Shown here piece after piece: positions 41,817 through 44,928 of a stretch of 44,928 nucleotides of DNA. Positions within the stretch are counted from its first letter, which is position 1. Every line of letters begins with the position of its first letter. Under the pieces are notes generated by a model. It saw only the letters and a program-made list of their open reading frames with translations, had not been told where the DNA came from and made no database searches. The stretch spans positions 1 through 44,928 of the IMG/VR virus record IMGVR_UViG_3300009285_005933. One strand, given 5' to 3'. This DNA comes from a virus. The translations under genes and the position numbers were made by a program.

Positions 41817-41841
41817 ACTCTTCACGAAATTCTTAAGGAGT
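41817..41841 (+). repeat. 25-bp palindrome element, copy 11
   Basis: Arms ACTCTTCACGAA and TTCTTAAGGAGT. It lies upstream of P2 in the divergent region, with an SD-type right arm on the + strand but no convincing + strand gene behind it. Confidence 0.88.
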
Positions 41842-41954
41842 TTCTTGGTTTCCTATTTTTTCCTCCTAAGTATAAAGTCATTCGGCAACTTGAAAGGGAC
41901 TCTCGTGGCATCGCCGAGCCTCTCCCCCCCGTGCCCAGGCGGGCCCCCGCGCGT

Positions 41955-41968
41955 GTATCGCGCGATAC
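41955..41968. promoter_or_regulatory. Perfect 14-bp palindrome GTATCGCGCGATAC upstream of P3
   Basis: It lies 19 nt before the -35 box of P3 in the divergent region, a typical activator or repressor site position. No regulator gene is identified. Confidence 0.5.
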
Positions 41969-41987
41969 CTTATGCGCGAAACGGACC

Positions 41988-42016
41988 TTGACACAGAAGG
42001 GGGAATACCATAGATT
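41988..42016 (+). promoter_or_regulatory. Promoter P3 (TTGACA, 17 nt, TAGATT)
   Basis: -35 41988-41993, -10 42011-42016. One mismatch to the TATATT of the other copies. It faces the gene at 42104 after an 88-nt leader. The whole gap 41651-42103 holds P2, a palindrome element, the 14-bp dyad and P3, but no gene I trust. Confidence 0.78.
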
Positions 42017-42103
42017 GTGGACAAGGTTCGAAGAGGGGCAAGAAGTAGATAGGAACTAGTCCCAAGACCGAACCAAGATACTACCTCGGGACTTGGTGCA
42101 TAC

Positions 42104-42565
42104 ATGGGGAATAAGACCATGAATGGCACTAGGACCGAACCCACCACTCCCGCGATTGTTCCTGAGATCGCGAAGAAGCAGGAAGGGGTACAGAAGCAGT
42201 CCATGCCGGCACCCTACGCCGGTCCGTGGACCTACGCGACGCGGGGCAAGGCAATCGGGGACCAGCGAATCACTCTGTCCGTGAGCATGGATGGAGTGGG
42301 ATGGGACAAGATTCTCTACCTCGCTGAGCGCGAACTCGCCCGGATGGTTCAGGACTGGATTCGGAGGCAGTCCACCTTGAAAGGCCCGATGTTGGAGTCT
42401 CTCAAGAGGGACAGCAAGGCGAGCATCACCTTCGCGGATCTCGAAGGCAGGCTCCGCGTCCAGCCGGACCAGACTCCGCAGCAGTTGATCAATAAGTTGC
42501 TACTGATCTGCGGAGGGGACAAGGAAAAGGCGTTGGAACTTCTCGACGCCTTGGGGAACAAGTAG
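42104..42565 (+). CDS. Hypothetical early protein, 153 aa
   Basis: N-terminal 40 residues are polar and Pro-rich. Residues 48-90 are strand plus helix (ITLSVSMDGVGWDKILYLAE, then RMVQDWIRRQ), followed by a basic stretch and a C-terminal UBA-like or helical end (NKLLLICGGDKEKALELLDAL). SD before 42104 is poor; ATG at 42119 with GGGA upstream may be the real start. Unknown function; first gene of the P3 unit and followed by a strong hairpin. Confidence 0.65.
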   Translation: MGNKTMNGTRTEPTTPAIVPEIAKKQEGVQKQSMPAPYAGPWTYATRGKAIGDQRITLSVSMDGVGWDKILYLAERELARMVQDWIRRQSTLKGPMLESLKRDSKASITFADLEGRLRVQPDQTPQQLINKLLLICGGDKEKALELLDALGNK

Positions 42566-42591
42566 GACAAGGTAGCACCAAAGCCCGAGGG

Positions 42592-42619
42592 GAAGGTAGG
42601 GGAACTCGCCCCTACCTTC
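42592..42619 (+). terminator. Perfect 11-bp hairpin after the 42104 gene
   Basis: Arms GAAGGTAGGGG and CCCCTACCTTC, loop of 6 nt, 26 nt after the stop. No T run, so termination may be partial or factor-linked. Confidence 0.65.
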
Positions 42620-42713
42620 TAAGGAACGGGGAAGGTCCCAAGTCCTTCCAAAGAGAGAAAGAAATAGGAACCTGGAGATGGCAATCTCTCCCTATTCCTT
42701 CCTATCTCTCGGG

Positions 42714-42738
42714 ACTCTTCAAGAAATTCGTGAAGAGT
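42714..42738 (+). repeat. 25-bp palindrome element, copy 12
   Basis: Arms ACTCTTCAAGAA and TTCGTGAAGAGT, nearly perfect symmetry (one mismatch). It is in a non-coding region and lacks the SD-type change. Confidence 0.92.
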
Positions 42739-42765
42739 GGGCACTAATATAGGAAATTTGGGGGC

Positions 42766-42796
42766 GGGGGAATGGTACTAGCGGGGCTATTCCCCC
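42766..42796. repeat. Hairpin-forming inverted repeat in the non-coding region
   Basis: Arms GGGGGAAT and ATTCCCCC with a 15-nt loop, between the palindrome element and the large inverted repeat. Confidence 0.6.
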
Positions 42797-42817
42797 CTCT
42801 AACATTCAGGGACCCGA

Positions 42818-43050
42818 CTACCATTCTATTATTCTATGTTTGTATTACGGGGGTACCCCTGCTCCCTCCCGAGATCCCCCCGGAACTTCCTTAAGGCTTC
42901 TTATAAAAAAAAATATATAATGAAAAGGTACATTCAGGGGTGAGAGTGGTGGAAGGGGCGAAAGGTGGGAGAGAGGGAAAAGTGGCAAGAGGGGATATCG
43001 AGGGGGCAGGGTTAGCCCCGTAATACAAACATAGTTTGGTAGAATAGTAG
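42818..43050. repeat. Large inverted repeat flanking an AT-rich tract (origin-like region)
   Basis: A 19-bp perfect core lies at 42834-42852 (CTATGTTTGTATTACGGGG) and, inverted, at 43016-43034. Imperfect matching extends each arm to about 60 nt (42818-42881 and 42991-43050). Between them are an AT-rich tract at 42898-42926 with nine A in a row, and a purine-rich stretch from 42936 to about 43010. The 10-mer ACATTCAGGG occurs at 42802 and 42930. The gap 42566-43153 has no believable gene. A replication origin or control region is the leading guess. Confidence 0.6.
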
Positions 43051-43071
43051 GAATAAAGGAAAAGATTTCCC

Positions 43072-43100
43072 TTGACAAAGAGGGATGTTAGCGGTATATT
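43072..43100 (+). promoter_or_regulatory. Promoter P4 (TTGACA, 17 nt, TATATT)
   Basis: -35 43072-43077, -10 43095-43100. It lies 22 nt past the right arm of the large inverted repeat and faces the HNH gene. TTTCCC before and GGGAT after the -35 box faintly echo the operator at P6. Confidence 0.85.
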
Positions 43101-43153
43101 CTCTCTTAGAGGTACTCCGCGCCAGCAACCTTTCTTCAAGGGAGAGACAAGCC

Positions 43154-43444
43154 ATGGAAGTCAGGCTAGAGCAGGTGCTGCTGAACGTGCGAAAGTTGGA
43201 GAGTGGTTGTTGGGAATGGTTAGGCCCTTGGTACAAAAATGGAAGGGGATGTATTCGTACCGAAACAGGAGAAGTAGACGCGGCAAGAGCCATGTGGATA
43301 GCAGTATACGGACCATTGGCTAAGCAGCGCGGGATTCACTTTAGATGCCGAAATAAAGAGTGCGTGAACCCCGCGCATATGTACCTTTGGAATCCTACCA
43401 AACGGATGGTGCGGGAGAATAAGCAGGAACTGTTTACTCCCTAG
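43154..43444 (+). CDS. HNH endonuclease, short
   Basis: 96 aa from the ATG at 43154, with AGGGAGAG upstream; an in-frame start further up would overlap promoter P4. The core reads GCWEWLGPWY, ARAMWIAVYGPL, then H-F-R-C-R-N-K-E-C-V-N-P-A-H, an HNH_3-like site with the terminal His. There is no C-terminal HTH, unlike the HNH at 4447. Probably a free-standing homing-type enzyme with its own promoter. Confidence 0.8.
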   Translation: MEVRLEQVLLNVRKLESGCWEWLGPWYKNGRGCIRTETGEVDAARAMWIAVYGPLAKQRGIHFRCRNKECVNPAHMYLWNPTKRMVRENKQELFTP

Positions 43445-43462
43445 TCCATCAGAGAGAAGTAC

Positions 43463-43491
43463 TTGACAGAGATCGGAACCTTTCGTATATT
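43463..43491 (+). promoter_or_regulatory. Promoter P5 (TTGACA, 17 nt, TATATT)
   Basis: -35 43463-43468, -10 43486-43491. AGTCCATC, the core of the upstream box seen at P1 and P6, lies 12 nt before the -35, about one helical turn nearer than at P1 and P6. Confidence 0.85.
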
Positions 43492-43504
43492 AGAGGTACG
43501 GGAA

Positions 43505-43521
43505 TCGGGGAGAGTCCCCGA
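43505..43521 (+). promoter_or_regulatory. Leader hairpin just after P5
   Basis: Arms TCGGGGA and TCCCCGA with a 3-nt loop, starting near +8 of the expected transcript. It may protect the mRNA 5' end. Confidence 0.6.
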
Positions 43522-43593
43522 GACCCGCGCACATAGGTGGAGAGAGAAAGAGACTATTCTCTCTTCACTCTTCCCCTGAGGAGAAGGCTAAGT

Positions 43594-43905
43594 ATGAAAG
43601 ACTATATGAAAGACTATATCTACCTTGGATCGGCACCCCCGGATGAAGAGTGCGTCCAAGTGGAGTCGAGCGGGAACTATCTCGAGCCCATGCTAAAGGA
43701 GGCAAGAAGGTTCCAAAAGTTGATGGAGAAAGTCCATCCAGTGCCGGAGTCGCTCAAAGGACTCGTGGGGTACTCGGTCAAGTGGGAACCCCACAATTTC
43801 GGCCCTTACGTGGAAGTGGTCGCCTGCTACGATACCGCCGATGGAGACGGGCAAAGGTGGGCACTCGAAGCAGAGGAGAAGGTTCCGCCCACTTGGGAAG
43901 GATAG
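43594..43905 (+). CDS. Hypothetical early protein, 103 aa
   Basis: ATG at 43594 with GAGGAG 10 nt upstream. The first 24 bases are a 12-bp tandem duplication (ATGAAAGACTAT twice), giving MKDYMKDY and two possible starts. The rest is soluble, acidic, with a helix (MLKEARRFQKLMEKV) and strands (LVGYSVKWEPHNFG, YVEVVACYDTADGDGQRW). Family not recognised. Single gene behind P5. Confidence 0.65.
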   Translation: MKDYMKDYIYLGSAPPDEECVQVESSGNYLEPMLKEARRFQKLMEKVHPVPESLKGLVGYSVKWEPHNFGPYVEVVACYDTADGDGQRWALEAEEKVPPTWEG

Positions 43906-43943
43906 AAGGATAGAAGAATAGCTTCTTTCTCTCTCTCTTTCTC

Positions 43944-43976
43944 GGGACCCGCTCAGTCTAGTCCAAGGCGGGTCCC
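43944..43976 (+). terminator. Hairpin after the 43594 gene
   Basis: Arms GGGACCCGC and GCGGGTCCC, loop 15 nt, 39 nt after the stop and preceded by a pyrimidine run. Confidence 0.65.
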
Positions 43977-43979
43977 ACT

Positions 43980-44018
43980 CTACCTCTCCCGTGCGCTAGC
44001 GCAGGCCCGGGGAGGTAG
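43980..44018 (+). terminator. Second hairpin with inner palindrome
   Basis: Outer arms CTACCTC and GAGGTAG enclose the inner palindrome TGCGCTAGCGCA. Together with the hairpin at 43944 it likely ends the P5 transcript. The gap 43906-44069 holds nothing else visible. Confidence 0.6.
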
Positions 44019-44069
44019 ACTAGAGAGCTACTCTCCCTTCCCTATACATTATATATGGAGTCCCCCCAG

Positions 44070-44150
44070 ATGAATCGCCTAGCAAGCATTCTCACCGTCC
44101 TCGCCACTTCTTACCTCACCACCCGCGTCCTTCTTTGGGCGCTTCACTAG
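44070..44150 (+). CDS. Possible 26-aa membrane peptide
   Basis: ATG with TGGAG 9 nt upstream; the peptide (NRLASILTVLATSYLTTRVL) is one hydrophobic helix with a basic start and ends LLWALH. It stops 3 nt before the palindrome at 44154. The arrangement of stop, palindrome and next gene fits the pattern of true gene junctions here. Confidence 0.45.
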   Translation: MNRLASILTVLATSYLTTRVLLWALH

Positions 44151-44153
44151 TCC

Positions 44154-44178
44154 ACTCTTCAAGATATTCTTGAAGAGT
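44154..44178 (+). repeat. 25-bp palindrome element, copy 13
   Basis: Arms ACTCTTCAAGAT and TTCTTGAAGAGT around one base. It precedes the gene at 44197, whose own SD (AAAGGAAG) lies just after the element. Confidence 0.92.
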
Positions 44179-44196
44179 AGAAAGGAAGTACTCCCT

Positions 44197-44499
44197 ATGA
44201 TCTCGGAGATCCCACGCGAAGAGCCAGAGGACGATATCGAGCGGCTTGTGAAGGAGCTCCAAGCCACGCCCCTAGTGGAAGTCCCGGTAGCCTTCCTGGA
44301 GCTACTGGTAGATTTGGCGGTCGCCTCGCTGCTCAGCATGAGCACGAAGGGACTCTTGCAGAAGCTCCCCCCACAGGAGCTCTACTCCCTCTTGGCTCCC
44401 ATCGCCTGGGCAAGCGAGAAGTTTCCAGAGAACCTCCTGATCAAGCAATGGGAAGCCACCATGGACGCCATGGGGAAGGAAGGAGAAAGCCCCGGATAA
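44197..44499 (+). CDS. Hypothetical acidic protein, 100 aa
   Basis: ATG with AAAGGAAG 8 nt upstream. The N-terminus is strongly acidic (REEPEDDIERLVKELQ), the middle helical and hydrophobic (VAFLELLVDLAVASLLSM), the rest helical. It could be a small anti-host protein, as expected in an early region, but there is no family match. Confidence 0.65.
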   Translation: MISEIPREEPEDDIERLVKELQATPLVEVPVAFLELLVDLAVASLLSMSTKGLLQKLPPQELYSLLAPIAWASEKFPENLLIKQWEATMDAMGKEGESPG

Positions 44500-44508
44500 G
44501 TCCATCTT
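44496..44508 (+). promoter_or_regulatory. Upstream box ATAAGTCCATCTT before promoter P6
   Basis: Same 13-mer as at 4343, again spanning a TAA stop and again 21 nt before the -35 box. Confidence 0.5.
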
Positions 44509-44514
44509 TCCAAC

Positions 44515-44558
44515 TATACGAAATATCCCTTGACAACCCACGGGATATTTCGTATATT
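44515..44558 (+). promoter_or_regulatory. Promoter P6 with overlapping 15-bp operator-like inverted repeat
   Basis: -35 TTGACA 44530-44535, -10 TATATT 44553-44558. A perfect inverted repeat (TATACGAAATATCCC at 44515-44529, GGGATATTTCGTATA at 44542-44556) encloses the -35 box and covers most of the -10. A bound protein would block RNA polymerase, so this promoter is likely repressed or autoregulated. Confidence 0.85.
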
Positions 44559-44611
44559 TGTCCTGGGTTCAATGTTTCGCGCGACCACCTCTCTTGAAAG
44601 GAAGCCTCTCA

Positions 44612-44928
44612 ATGGAAGACTCTCCCACGCCGCGAGTTCTCACCTCCAAGGAGTTCGATCTAGTCTACAACTTGATACTGGCCAAGCGCTACGCCTCGAT
44701 CTTGGAGCTCAAGGGGCTCCACTCCTACCCCGTGGAGTACGCCGCGATCGTTCTCACCCAGGTGGTCTTGCTCTTGGACTCGAGTAAGACCCCGGTGTTC
44801 AAGATCCCGGCGAGCAAGTTCGTGCGGGACTTCGCCTGCGTCGGGCTCCACGAGGCCAAGGCGATCGTGGACTACCTCGCGGAGAGGCTCACCCCAGTCA
44901 CCCAGGTCCCTGTCACCTTAGAGTTCCA
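44612..44928 (+). CDS. Partial gene running off the window; segment like the L7/L12 C-terminal helix pair
   Basis: ATG with AAAGGAAG upstream; 105 codons are present and no stop is reached. The segment KIPASKFVRDFACVGLHEAK, followed by AIVDYL, resembles the ribosomal protein bL12 C-terminal helices (I-x-x-VR-x5-GLxEAK-x-x-VD). The N-terminal part is helical (EFDLVYNLILAKRYASILEL). It is driven by the operator-controlled P6. bL12-type genes are known in some phages, but the likeness here is limited to one segment. Confidence 0.65.
   Translation, partial: MEDSPTPRVLTSKEFDLVYNLILAKRYASILELKGLHSYPVEYAAIVLTQVVLLLDSSKTPVFKIPASKFVRDFACVGLHEAKAIVDYLAERLTPVTQVPVTLEF

Noticed and set aside
41773-41991. 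72-codon + strand frame containing palindrome copy 11
   Set aside because: TTG start inside promoter P2, no SD there, runs through the 14-bp dyad and into P3; only the element itself looks meaningful.
42020-42070. GGTTCGAA-containing sequence as a possible tRNA T-arm
   Set aside because: No acceptor or anticodon stems can be drawn around it; it is part of the P3 leader.
42885-42905. CCTTAAGGCTTCTTATAA as a fourteenth palindrome copy
   Set aside because: Only partial similarity to one arm; symmetry and the outer ACTC/GAGT ends are missing.
42845-43139. - strand frames of 77 and 82 codons
   Set aside because: Pro/Leu/Ser low complexity from the purine-rich strand in a region of inverted repeats; no SD.
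43540-43590. CACTCTTCCCCTGAGGAG before the 43594 gene as a palindrome copy
   Set aside because: Shares the ends but lacks the conserved AAGAA/TTCTT centre; possibly a decayed copy, not counted.
1-44928. CRISPR array, integrase, attachment site or lysogeny repressor
   Set aside because: The dispersed palindromes are kilobases apart, not regularly spaced spacers; no integrase or CI-like gene was seen, so a temperate life cycle is not supported.

Overview
The window is dsDNA phage DNA from a short-tailed (podovirus-type) phage, probably of a Gram-negative bacterium. The virion block has TerL, portal, scaffold, an SU10-like capsid protein and adaptor, a GNAT-like protein and a very large polyvalent protein with a metallopeptidase motif, but no tape measure, sheath or tail-tube genes. 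The endolysin is a plain T4-type muramidase without a wall-binding domain. Promoters are host sigma70-like (TTGACA, 17 nt, TATATT) and Shine-Dalgarno (SD) sites are strong. I found no integrase, repressor, tRNA or CRISPR. The host identity is inference only.

Layout. (1) 1-3177, + strand: a chain of very small genes coupled by ATGA/GTGA overlaps: a Lar-like zinc ribbon, several Cys-rich proteins, small membrane proteins and one secreted protein. Base composition looks different from the rest. (2) 3171-4346: two small genes and the endolysin. (3) 4377-4986: promoter and HNH endonuclease. (4) 5070-15625, + strand: replication and recombination genes, namely a Cas4/RecB-like nuclease, a Sak4-like ATPase, a trypsin-like protease, a DUF669-like ssDNA-binding candidate, a ParB-DNA methyltransferase fusion, a deoxyribosyltransferase-like protein, a uracil-DNA glycosylase-PolA fusion, a DUF3987-like ATPase and a HEVHH metalloprotein. 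(5) 41650 down to 15570, - strand: one long late block led by one promoter. Its order is a HAD-like protein, TerS, a lipoprotein, an exported protein, a 1988-aa fibre with a signal peptide and S74 chaperone end, small membrane proteins, TerL, portal, scaffold, capsid, adaptor, tail proteins and the 1714-aa ejection-type protein. (6) 41800-44928, + strand: a regulatory and early-type region with four further promoters, an HNH gene, small unknown genes and a non-coding stretch dense in inverted repeats that looks origin-like.

The most striking non-gene feature is a family of 13 dispersed copies of a 25-bp palindrome (arms ACTCTTCAAGAA and TTCTTGAAGAGT around one base). Most copies sit exactly at gene junctions on both strands: the upstream stop codon lies in or beside one arm, and the other arm becomes the SD of the next gene. 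The family links the replication, virion and early regions but is absent from the compositionally different left 3.2 kb. A second global signal is a set of six almost identical promoters, one of which is wrapped in a perfect 15-bp inverted repeat.
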